Shown one piece after another: positions 25,641 through 34,449 of a stretch of DNA of 64,000 nt (positions within the stretch are counted from its first letter, which is position 1; each line of letters opens with the position of its first letter). Source of the DNA: Fallopia convolvulus (lineage: Eukaryota > Streptophyta > Magnoliopsida > Caryophyllales > Polygonaceae). Below the pieces are notes generated by a model. It worked only from the letters and a program-made list of their open reading frames with translations. It searched no databases and had not been told where the DNA came from. Location of the stretch: NCBI GenBank assembly GCA_964016875.1, contig OZ024724.1, forward strand, positions 33,875,786 through 33,939,785, written 5' to 3'. Position numbers and translations under genes: made by a program.

Positions 25641-27057
25641 TAGATCACCAGTCATTTTAAAGGAAAAAAGGAGAAAAAACAAGTGATCTTTAGAGACATC
25701 TAGGCATAAGCATTAAGAATGATGATAATATCAAACCAATAAGCACATTATGCCCTACAAACTCAAGACGTATCTAAAAAAAGAATGAATTCAAACCTTG
25801 AAACCGAATGCTACATTTAGGAGTCACATTTACATGAACATTTTATCGAACACTTGGCGTGCAATGTTAGATAACAAGTCAAATTTTAAAGGCAAAAGGA
25901 GAAATAACAAGTGAACTTTAAAGACGTCTAGGCATATATTCGAACCTAGAAACCAATAAGAAAAGTCTACACTACAAACTCAAGACCGATCCAATAAAAG
26001 CATAAATTCGAACCTAGAAACCAAATGCCACATTTAGGAATTACTTGACGTGCAATGTTAGATCACAAGTCATTTTAAAGGCATAAAAGAGAAAAAACAA
26101 GTGATCTTTAAAGACTTCTAGGCATAAGCATAAAGAATGATGATAGTATCAAACCAATAAGCACATTATGCACTACAAACTCAAGACGTATCTAAAAAAA
26201 GAATGAATTAAAATCTTGAAACCGAATGCCATATTTAGGAGTGACATTTACATGGACATTTCATCCAACACTTGGCGTGCAATGTTAGATCACAAGTCAA
26301 CTTTTAAAGGTAAAATGAGAAAAAACAACTGAGCTTGAATGACATCTAGGCATAAGCATAAATAATGAAGATAATATCAAGCCAATAAGTGGATATTCGA
26401 ACCTAAAAACCAAATGCCACACTTAGGAGTCACATTTACATGGACATTACATTGAAAAATTGGCATGCAATGTTTGATCACAAGTCATTTTAAAGGCAAA
26501 AGGAGAAAAAATATGTGATCGTTAAAGACATCTAGGCATAAGCATAAATAATGAGGATAGTATCAAGCCAATAAGCACATTCTTCACTACAAAATCAAGA
26601 CCGATCGAATAAGAGCATATTCGAACCTAAAAACCGAATACCACATTTAGGAGTCATATTTACATGGATATTTCATCGAACACTTGGCGTGCAATGTTAG
26701 ATCACAAGTCAAAATTTAAAGGCTAAAAGAGAAAAAACAAGTGAACTTTAAAGACATCTAGGCATAAGCATAACAAATGAGGATAGTTGATACGCTGGTT
26801 TTAGTACAACATAATTATGTATTTTTCTTAGGATTTCTGAGTGCTTTAGGCTAGATTAGGGTGTTTATTTGTAATATTTGAAAAGCCTACAGATGAAGCT
26901 TTTGAAGAAAGAGATCCTAAGTTTTAGCTAAAGACCCGCTTTACAGCGGTTGCAAGGAATAAAAGATTGCAGATTTTACAGAGTTCAAGACCCGCTCCCT
27001 CGGGCATGGAACCGAAACCGCTATGAAGAGAAGATTCGAGAGGTTTGAAAAACACAG

Positions 27058-27166
27058 GACCCGCGCTCGCGGGTCGGGAGCTGCGTTCGCGGTTTGACGA
27101 GGATCCGCGGCCGAGGGAAGATGACTGGACCCACGCTCGCAGGTTGTGACCCGCGCTCGCGGGTGG
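27058..27166 (+). repeat. E2 palindromic GC-motif cluster in the LTR
   Basis: GACCCGCGCTCGCGGGTC (27058), AGCTGCGTTCGCGGT (27079), GATCCGCGGCCGAGGGA (27102), GACCCACGCTCGCAGGTT (27128) and GACCCGCGCTCGCGGGTGG (27148). Starts are 21, 23, 26 and 20 bp apart. The same cluster recurs in the other LTR at about 33721-33830. Confidence 0.9.
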
Positions 27167-27245
27167 CGATGTCTTTGAGCGCCGACTCGGTTTTATTTTA
27201 TCTTTTATTTATTTTTATATCTTTAGGTTTTCATATTGTTTCTAC

Positions 27246-27253
27246 TATTTAAG
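27246..27253 (+). promoter_or_regulatory. Possible TATA box of E2 LTR
   Basis: TATTTAAG followed by CCTAGTTTCATAGC, located after the motif cluster. Assigned by position and base composition only. Confidence 0.35.
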
Positions 27254-28023
27254 CCTAGTTTCATAGCAGACTTTAGCTAATTTGAAGAGTTTAACTTCTT
27301 GATTTTATTTCAATTTTTATTTTTATTATGGAGAACTAATTTCCCTTGGAGTTTGTTTGATCAAGGAAGCCTTTTTATGTAATTCGTGATATTCTGGTAA
27401 CTTTTCTATCCCTTGGATAATATCAAAACTCTTGTTTTTATTTATATGATCTATGTTTGATTTTATAAGCCTGATCAATTTGTTTGATTGACATAGATCT
27501 ACTGTTTGGATTAGGTTTGATTGTTGTCTGTGCAATCTTATTTATCCTTTAAACAACTCCTTTCCAGGACCGTGGACTGGAATTGAGAAGAGTATTTGAT
27601 AGTTAGTTTATACATGAGACTCGTTGTTTGATTGCATGAATGTAATTCTTGTTATCCTTAATATCTTGCATGATTTGAATTAAGCATTCTTGTTCATGTC
27701 ATAATCCCGCTTGGACCGTGGAGAAGCGAAAATCTTTTATAAGGATTGGAATTAACCTGGGAATTAATCGAAAAGTGGATGAATTGATGATCGAATGATT
27801 AAAAAGGTTGAATTGATTGAATGAACTCTGCTTTCCTTCAATTGATTTAAACCCTAATATTGTTTGCTTGCTTAAACACTCAAACCCCTGTTTTGTTCTT
27901 TGCTGATTGTTCAGAATACCGATTCTCTTGGGTTCGATCCCTTACTTGCATGCTATACTAGTTTGTAATTTTGGGTAATTTATTTTTGATCTTGGCAACA
28001 ACGAATTTAGTCGAGTAAAATTT

Positions 28024-28041
28024 TGGCGCTGTTGTCGGGGA
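28024..28041 (+). promoter_or_regulatory. E2 primer binding site, Athila type
   Basis: TGGCGCTGTTGTCGGGGA differs at two positions from the common Athila-type primer site TGGCGCCGTTGCCGGGGA, which is complementary to the 3' end of tRNA-Asp. Both differences are C-to-T, in keeping with decay of methylated DNA. Confidence 0.9.
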
Positions 28042-28257
28042 ATCGTTTTTTAATTTTATTATAAATCAGCGTTTTTGACGACCCGCGCTCACAGATCGAA
28101 GCCCGCGCCTGCGGCCTAACCCACGCTTACGGCCTGACTCGCGTCCTCGGATTAAAACCGCGCTCGCGGTTCGGTTCGTCCAGAACCCCTGAATCTGGTA
28201 AGAACCTATCTTATGGTGTTTACGTGTTCTGTTGATAATTCGCTTGTGGTTCCGTTT
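28042..28257 (+). other. E2 leader with five GC-motif copies
   Basis: Short untranslated region. GC-motif copies start near 28079, 28100, 28117, 28135 and 28156, again about 17-21 bp apart, some degenerated by C-to-T changes (for example CCCACGCTTACGG). Confidence 0.75.
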
Positions 28258-29568
28258 GATCTAGAAATTAACAGGACCCTATGAGAGTTGAGACAACAAG
28301 TTCAAGCTCAAGTGCTAGGCAATCAGTTTGATCCAGTTTCATCTTCTTCTTCCTCATCTGATTCAGAGGTTGAAGAATAGTTAGCAACCATGACAGATCG
28401 TACTATTAGGCAACTGACTGCGCCTAATCTAGAGCAACAACAGCTTGGCCTTCAATTTCCTGCTCTAGGGGAAGGGGTCAAGTTTGAGTTAAAATCTGGT
28501 CTTCTCCATTATTTGCCTAAGTTTCATGGACTGAGTGGGGAGGATTCGAATAAACATCTTACAGAGTTCAATTCTGTATGTCTGGGGATGAAACTGGCTG
28601 ATGTGATTGAAGATCAGCTGATGCTGAGGAATTTTCAATTTTCTTTGGCTGACGCAGCTAAGGAGTGGCTTCGGTATTTAGCACCTGAGGCAATTACTAC
28701 TTGGGCTCAGATGAAGGGTACTTTTTTGGAAAAATATTTCCCTGCTGCCAAGCAAACATCTATCAAAAAGCAGCTGAGCAGCTTGGAGCAGGGTGATGAT
28801 GAGAATCTATATGAATATTATGAGCGTTACAAGAGGCTCATAGCCAGCTGTCCCTATCATTGCTATTCTGACAAAGATCTTATCTGTTATATTATTGAGG
28901 GGCTCTGTGATGCTGATAGGCGCCTGATGAATGCATCATGTGGAGGTTCTTATGAGAATCTCACCCCAAGGCAAGCGTTTGAAAATTTTGAGACTCTAAC
29001 TGAGCAATGCAGAAATCAGAGAAAGAGGTCCAACAGTAGGTCGGTTAATTCTGTGAATGATTCCCTGAATGCTGAAGTAAGGGAGTTGAAGGCTATGATG
29101 ACGCAATTGTTGGTGGGAAATGGAGCTTCAATTTCAAGGGCTTGTGGAATCTGTGGTGAAACAGGCCATCCTTCTTATGCATGCCATGTCATGCAAGAGC
29201 CAGCAACTGATGTCAATGCTATTTGGAATTATGAATCAAGGCCCCGGAATGACCCTTATTCAAACACCTACAATTTGGGGTGGGCTAACCATCCTAACTT
29301 TAGATGGAACCAACAACCTCAACAGCCTTTTCCATAACAAGGAGGTCAGTCCAATTATGTTCCCAAGCCTAATTATGTGCCAAGGCCCCAAGTTCCTCCT
29401 GAAAATCCCGCTATTATTGCTCAGCTTATGAAGGAGAATCAAGAGACCAAGGCTGCAGTGAAAAGCATTGGATATCAGTTAAGTCAAATTGCAACCATTC
29501 TTAATCGTTTAGAAGCCAAAGACTCGGGAAACTGCAATCTGAAACTATTAATCCAAGATAGAATGTGA
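28258..29568 (+). pseudogene. gag: E2 Athila-type Gag, broken by three stops
   Basis: Capsid/nucleocapsid protein of the element. An open stretch of 315 codons starts with Met at 28390, but the same frame extends upstream to about 28258 through two stops (TGA 28282-28284, TAG 28378-28380), and downstream past a third (TAA 29335-29337) to 29568. Within the 315-codon part, residues about 33-210 match the Athila/Tat Gag family (LKSGLLHYLPKFHGLSGED, DAAKEWLRYL, LEKYFPA, ITTWAQMK). A CCHC zinc knuckle, CGICGETGHPSYAC, sits near residue 251. Each stop could come from a CGA, CAG or CAA codon by a single C-to-T change. A frameshift near 29510-29526 separates it from the protease part; in intact relatives the two are one polyprotein. 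Confidence 0.88.
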
Positions 29569-30504
29569 GTGCAATCACATTAAGGAGTGGGAAGGAGCTG
29601 AATATTGAAGTCCCAGCCACGGGAAACCAGCCGAGCTCGCAGGAGGACAGCCCCGATCGCAGTACAGAAAACGAAACTGAATTTGAGCGTCAAACGAAAC
29701 CCGCGATCGCGGACCAAAATCGTGCCCGCGGCCCACCCGCGCCCGCGGGTCCCAACCCGAGCTCGCGGGTCCCTTTTTCGATAGATTTCGATGGTTACAT
29801 TCGGCCTTCATTTCCTCCCATGGTTTCGCAAAAGCCCGCTCCACCATTTCTTGAGGCACTAAAGGACACCAGGAGGCCAGCCAACGACAAAGAAAATTTT
29901 GAAACCTTCTCCAAGTGTGAGGTAAATGTTCCATTACTTAAACTTGTTCAAAGTATTCCTCGTTTTGCAAAGTTTCTGAAAGAATTATGTACTATTAAGA
30001 GGAAACAAAAAGAAAAAGGGAAGGTTCAGAAAATCAATCTTGTTGAGAATAGAGAAAATGTATCTTCCATGCTTCAAAGGCAATTGCCTAAGAAGTATGG
30101 AGGTCCAGGGAGGTTTACTATTCCTGTTACTATTGGTGATGCAAAAATTGAGCATTCTATGCTTGATTTAGGAGCATCCATAAATGTCATGCCACTTAGC
30201 ATATATGAGCGGTTAGGTCTAGGGCCATTACAAGATTCAAATATTACTATTGAACTGGCTGACCACTCTAATGTGCATCCGAAAGCATTTGGGGAAGATG
30301 TCTTAGTGCAGGAGGACAGTTTAATTTTCCTGACGGACAATTTATGTCATGGCGATAGGTAAGGGAAGATACGACCCAGTTTTACTGTTGGGTCGTCCAT
30401 TTATGAAGATGGCAAGCGCCGTGATTGATGTTTACAAAGGCCTATTATCTATGGCACATGAAGGGAAAAAGGTCCAGTTCCAGATAGATGATGACCTGTT
30501 TTGA
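29526..30504 (+). pseudogene. pro: E2 aspartic protease region, broken
   Basis: Protease part of the gag-pro polyprotein. The segment opens with the family hallmark AITLRSGKEL near 29570, then a spacer rich in GC-motif copies that reads as Pro/Ala/Arg-rich protein (about 29628-29772). The protease core has the active-site segment DLGASINVMPLSIYERLG, Asp at 30164-30166; DLGAS is the usual Athila form of D[ST]GA. A TAG at 29559-29561 precedes it. The frame stops at 30360-30362; the C-terminal part, with LLLGRPFM and ending in a TGA at 30502-30504, continues in another frame from about 30349. No reverse transcriptase follows. The protein is therefore inactive as it stands. Confidence 0.87.
29628..29772 (+). 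repeat. E2 GC-motif copies inside the protease spacer
   Basis: Six copies start near 29628, 29648, 29698, 29718, 29734 and 29753, including CCCGCGATCGCGGACC and CACCCGCGCCCGCGGGTC. They are translated as part of the polyprotein, so the motif is tolerated in coding DNA as well as in the LTR. Confidence 0.85.
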
Positions 30505-30548
30505 GCTATAAAGAGACGTCGGGCCAGCGACGTTAAACAAAGGCGCTG

Positions 30549-30566
30549 CTCGGGAGGCAACCCGAG
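30549..30566 (+). other. Conserved Athila hairpin CTCGGG...CCCGAG
   Basis: CTCGGG (30549-30554), loop AGGCAA, CCCGAG (30561-30566). Plant Athila-type elements carry a similar GGGAGGCAACCC hairpin between pol and the third gene. Here it follows the protease remnant directly, which marks where pol has been lost. Confidence 0.75.
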
Positions 30567-30652
30567 GTAAGTTTTTCTTTTCTTTTCTTTTTGTCTTTTT
30601 AGTTTAGTTTTTAGTTGTAGATTCGTTTTGGTTTTGTCGGGCTAACTTGCAG
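30567..30652 (+). other. Probable 86-nt intron upstream of the env-position gene
   Basis: AG|GTAAGT follows the hairpin at once, then a T-rich stretch, then TTGCAG ending at 30652. Both sites fit plant splice consensus and the length is within the plant minimum. By analogy with Athila, splicing could give a subgenomic mRNA for the downstream gene. Only sequence signals support this. Confidence 0.5.
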
Positions 30653-30768
30653 GTTAAAATTTTATATCTCAAACAAAGCGAAGCCCGAGGCTGCGACTAG
30701 ACCAGCGCTCGCGGTCCAAGACTCGTGCTCGCGGGTCGGCCCTGACGGAATTTAGCTTTTGTGTTCGG

Positions 30769-30803
30769 AAAAATAAAAATAATAAAAATAAAAATAAAAA
30801 TAA
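30769..30803 (+). repeat. A-rich simple repeat
   Basis: Tandem AAAAAT/AATAA units, about 35 bp. Confidence 0.85.
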
Positions 30804-30890
30804 AAGCTTTTCGGGTGAAACCCCCAAAATATAAGGCTTTCCAGTGAAACCCCGGAAATAAAAGGTTTTCGGGTGAAACCCCCTTAAAAG
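30804..30890 (+). repeat. 29-bp tandem repeat, three copies
   Basis: Units built around TTTTCGGGTGAAACCCCC, TTTCCAGTGAAACCCCGG and TTTTCGGGTGAAACCCCC. Each unit is itself an imperfect hairpin (GGGT...ACCC). Confidence 0.8.
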
Positions 30891-31542
30891 CCCATATCAG
30901 TGCCAACCCGAGCCCAAAACAATACAAAAAAATCCCTTAGCCTTATCAAAAATAAAAAAATCACTCCAACCAACTCTTGTCTTCCACCTCACAACCCCTC
31001 ACATTACTTTACTCCAAATCAAAGCCCCAAACCACCAAGCACCTTTAACCTCACCTCCACCACCGCGTCGTCGTTCCTACCACCGCGACCACCGAAACCC
31101 GCGACCGTGTCCCCCTACCGCGAGCGGGGCTCACCACCACCATCAACAGTTCAGTTGAAGGCCTTGGTTGGAGTGAAGGCGTTTTGAAGTTTTGGGGCAA
31201 ATTCGGTCCAGATCTACATTGGTTAGTCTTCTATCTTGCCCTTCGAGTTTGATTATTGTTGTGTTGAAGTCGATTTGTTGTTGCTTGAGAGATTTGAGGA
31301 TGATTTGAGGTTGTTTTTCGCCGTCGTTGTTCGTCGGAAAATCAGATCTGTTTTCAGTCTGAACCGCACTCGCGGATTCAAACCGCGCTCGCGGGTGGAC
31401 TCCTGACCAAAACCGCGCTCGCTGTGTTTTGCACGCGCCCGAGGGTTGATTTTCGCAGATCTGCGCCCCCTGTTTCCCACACGCGCCCGCGGTTGACAGT
31501 TTCCGGGTAATATTTCTCGTTTAATTCTGTTCTGTATCCAGT

Positions 31543-32780
31543 ATGGCATAGTTTGGTTTACGGAATCTGACTGATGGACAAAGGGAGTTGTGGGATAAGT
31601 ATGAGACTAGGAATTTCGTCAATACTATGTTTTTTGACATCCCTACATTGATTGATTTGGGATTTAGGGAGTGTACAGAGTAGTTACTAGAGACTGGGGT
31701 TTAGGTAGATTCAATACTATGCCTATTCCTACCTATAGAGGGCGGACTATAGAGTTTTTGTCTACATTTCGATATTCTGATGGGGTTCTTAGTTTCCATG
31801 CTTGTGATAGAGTCCGTACTATATCTCGTGAGCAGGCTTGTCTTATTTTTGGAATCTTCACCACCTACTGAAGGGTGGAAGAGTATTTTGACAAATGCCA
31901 CATTCTTTGATTTTTGGTATTACTGGCTCCCCCTTTAACACTAATTATGGGGAGAGAAACAGTAAGATTCCCCACCCTTGTGTGCGTCTGTGTCATAAAG
32001 TCCTAGCTATGGCATTTTTAGGGCAGGGAGAGGTGAACAAGGTTTCTGCACATGACATAAGGATTATTAGGTGCTTGTTTCCTTTTCCATCTGAGTGCCC
32101 AAACTGGTTTGGTTTATTTATTCATTCAGCTAGGAAGTATTCCGAGAGACAGGGGATGATAGGATTGGGTGGCATGGTTATACATCTAGCCACTCAATTT
32201 GTTACTATTGAGCAGATAGAGGGCTGATATGGAGGACGCTTGACAGATGGTTACAGATATACACATCAGGCTTTAGTTAGGGCGGGTTGTTTGAGAGGTT
32301 CAGCCGAGGGGGGTTGGACTTGTTGCATGGGCATCCTGCTACACCTTTTCTACGTCTACCTGCAGCTTTACAATATGGAAATATTGTATATGAGTTTCAT
32401 TTACAGCCTGATATAGACGCTCTTGTGGAGGAGGTTGTAATGGAGTATTTTGAGGATGATGGTGGAGGTTAGGATGAGCATGTTGAGGCATATACTCTAG
32501 ATTTTCTGACGAGCCATCTGGATGGGCTCCTGGTCCACATTCTACAGCTGGTTGGGGTGTACCTAACCCAGCTACACATGCATCTACTTCTGCATCCATG
32601 TCTGCTCCTTCTAGTTTACCATGGACTGTTGATATGAGTTTTGAGGAGCGAGTTTTGAGTGGACTTCAACATTTATCAGTTCGACAGGATGCGTTGTATG
32701 AGCATCAGAGATAGGCCGCTTTATTTTTCCAGACTCAGTGGCCAAATTTTCCACCTTTTCCTCCATCGGGTCAACAGTGA
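31543..32780 (+). pseudogene. E2 env-position gene (Athila third ORF), broken
   Basis: In Athila-type elements this position holds a gene often called env-like, also found in databases as a putative plant transposon protein; its function is unproven. ATG at 31543 follows a splice-acceptor-like CAG. Recognisable segments in order: DGQRELWDKYETRNF; then, after a frameshift near 31675, GLGRFNTMPIPTY and IEFLSTFRYSDGVLSF; then HPCVRLCHKVLAMAFLGQGE and GMIGLGGMVIHLA in the 31895-32227 frame; then a variable tail ending in a TGA at 32778-32780. Stops include TAG 31549-31551, TGA 31869-31871, TGA 32225-32227 and TAG 32712-32714. No signal peptide or membrane segment is clear in the fragments. E3 has a homologous, less broken copy. 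Confidence 0.72.
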
Positions 32781-33450
32781 GTCTTCTGATTCCCTCTTCT
32801 ATACTTTGTTCTATATTTTCTTAGCTTCATTGGGGACAATGAAGGGTTTAAGTATGGGGGAGGGGATTCACTACTATACTTGTGATATATGTACAGTTGC
32901 ATTTGATTCAGTATGTTTTTATTTTATTTTAAAAAAAGAAAGAAAAAATAAGAAAGAATAAAAAAAATCCTGGGATGAATTGAAAACCCGAAAGGGTGGC
33001 TCAGGTAATAAGCAAAGAACCCGGACCAACATTAGGCTTGGGTAATAAGAGCTTTATGAGAGATGTGAGTATTTGTGAGCACACCTAAAAAAATGAAATG
33101 AGTGATTAGGTAAAAACCCGAAAGGGCGCCTACGTAGGATGAGTGGTAAAATCAGAGTATTTAGGATCATATTCTACTTTGGGGTCTGGGGATTACATTT
33201 TAGATGTCGGGTAGATCCTAGGATGCTCTACAATTTTTGGAGCTTGAGAGTTTATATGTATTTTGGTGAGGTGTGTGTTTGAGGTTTCATGTCTTTGCTC
33301 ATTATTTTCTCTACTTGGGTTCGGGTTGTGAGTTGAGAGTTTTTATTTTTCAGATAACCTTATTACTTCATGTGGATCTTTGATAGGATTTATTGTTAGA
33401 TTTATTTTGAGCTTACTCGAGGAAGAGCAAGATCTAAGTATGAGGAAATT
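32781..33450 (+). other. E2 3' untranslated region with two purine tracts
   Basis: Non-coding. TTGGGGACAATG near 32830, followed by TTTAAGTATGGGGGAGGGGA (about 32848-32868), is the tract typically found after the third gene in Athila-type elements. A second tract, CTAAGTATGAGGAAATT (33434-33450), touches the 3' LTR. ACCCGAAAGGG-type hairpins occur near 32985 and 33116. Confidence 0.7.
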
Positions 33451-34449
33451 TGATACGCTGGTTTTAGTACAACATAATTATGTATTTTTATTAGGATTTC
33501 TGAGTGTTTTTGGCTAGATTAGGGTGTTTATTTGTAATATCAGAAAAGCCTACAGATAAAGCTTTTGAAGACAGAGATCCTAAGTTTGAGCTGAAGACTC
33601 ACTTTACAGTGGTTGCAAGGAATAAAAGACTGCAAATTTTACGGAGTTCAAGACCCGCGCCCTCGGGAATGGACCCGAAACTGCGGTGAAGAGAAGATTC
33701 GAGAGGTTTGAATAACGCAAGACCCGCACTCGCGGGTCGGGAGCCGCGTTCGCGGTTTGACAAGGATCCGCGGCCGAGGGAAGATGACTGGACCCACGCT
33801 CGCAGGTTGTGACCCGCGCTCGCGGGTGGCGATGTTTCCGAGCGCCGACTTGGTTTTATTTTATCTTTTATTTATTTCTATATCTTTAGGTTTTCAGATT
33901 GTTTTCTACTATTTAAGCCTAGTTTCATAGCAGACTTTAGCATACTTGAAGACTTCAACTTCAAGATTTTATTTCAGTTTTTATTTCTATTACGGAGAAC
34001 TAATTTCCCTTGGAGTTTGTTTGATGAAGGAAGCCTTTTTATGTAATTCGTGAGATTCTGGTAACTTTTCTATCCCTTGGTTAATATCAAAACTCTGGTT
34101 TTTATTTATATGATCTATGTTTGATTTTATAAGCCTGATCAACTTGTTTGATTGACTTAGATCTACTGTTTGGATTAGGTTTGATTGTTGTCTGTTCAAT
34201 CTTATTTATCCTTGAAAAATATCTTTTCCAGGACCGTGGAATGGATTTGAGATGAGTATTTGATAGTTAGTTTATGCATGAGACTCGTTGTTTGATTGCA
34301 TGAATTGATTTCCTGTTATCCTTAATATCTTGCATGATTTGAATTAAGCATTCTTGTTCATGTCATAATCCCGCTTGGAACGTGGACAAGCGGAAATATT
34401 TTATAAGGATTGGAATTAACATGGGAATTATTACAAAAGTGGATGAATT
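33451..34449 (+). repeat. E2 3' LTR, truncated at its 3' end
   Basis: Aligns with 26788 to about 27784 of the 5' LTR and then switches at GGATGAATT into satellite text (CAAACCTAGAAACCGAATG). About 220-235 bp of LTR are missing. It keeps the GC-motif cluster and the same TATTTAAG. Confidence 0.9.

Larger units (their letters stand above)
4190..26787 (+). repeat. Satellite block A, ~226-bp monomer, about 100 copies
   Basis: Head-to-tail array in one orientation. A typical monomer runs from CATTTACATGGACATTTCAT through GTGCAATGTTAGATCACAAG, GGCATAAGCATAAAGAATGA, AGTATCAAGCCAATAAGCAC and CCACATTTAGGAGTGA; counted by hand it is about 226 bp. Two subtypes recur: one with AAAAGCATAAATTCGAACC, the other with the shorter GAGCATATTCGAACC. 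A second small indel is TCATTTTAAAGG versus TCAAATTTTAAAGG. The family continues in blocks B, C and D. Short minus-strand frames recur in many monomers but are a by-product of repetition, not genes. The block holds no gene. Confidence 0.97.
26788..28000 (+). repeat. E2 5' LTR
   Basis: Begins TGATACGC directly after the satellite text AATGAGGATAGT. The end is uncertain between about 28000 (a CAACA) and 28023, where the primer site starts. A TATTTAAG at 27246-27253 is a possible TATA box. A dense cluster of five GC-rich motif copies lies at 27058-27166, just upstream of it. Confidence 0.85.
30653..31542 (+). other. E2 region between intron and env-position gene
   Basis: No conserved protein was recognised; a 95-codon frame at 30900-31187 is Pro/Ser/Thr-rich and of doubtful coding value. 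The stretch holds GC-motif copies (near 30682, 30700, 30721, 31361, 31380, 31411, 31431, 31479), an A-rich simple repeat and a 29-bp tandem repeat. TATCCAG at 31535-31541 is a possible splice acceptor directly before the ATG at 31543. Confidence 0.6.
26788..34449 (+). mobile_element. E2: Athila-like Ty3/gypsy element, pol-less, 3' LTR truncated
   Basis: Order on the plus strand: 5' LTR, tRNA-Asp-type primer site, gag pseudogene, protease pseudogene, conserved hairpin and apparent intron, env-position pseudogene, two purine-rich tracts, and a shortened 3' LTR. Reverse transcriptase, RNase H and integrase are missing: the protease tail is followed within about 45 bp by the hairpin that in Athila elements precedes the third gene. 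LTR starts at 26788 and 33451 share the sequence TGATACGCTGGTTTTAGTAC. The first 310 bp of the LTRs differ at roughly a tenth of sites by eye, so E2 is older than E1. It lies inside satellite; the right junction is rearranged. Confidence 0.92.

Noticed and set aside
29575..29934. Minus-strand frame of 119 codons over the E2 protease spacer
   Set aside because: Shadow of the plus-strand polyprotein, kept open by GC-rich palindromic motifs that read without stops on both strands.
31253..31549. Minus-strand Arg-rich frame of 98 codons in E2
   Set aside because: Produced by GC motif copies read backwards; no domain, and it overlaps leader sequence of the opposite-strand element.
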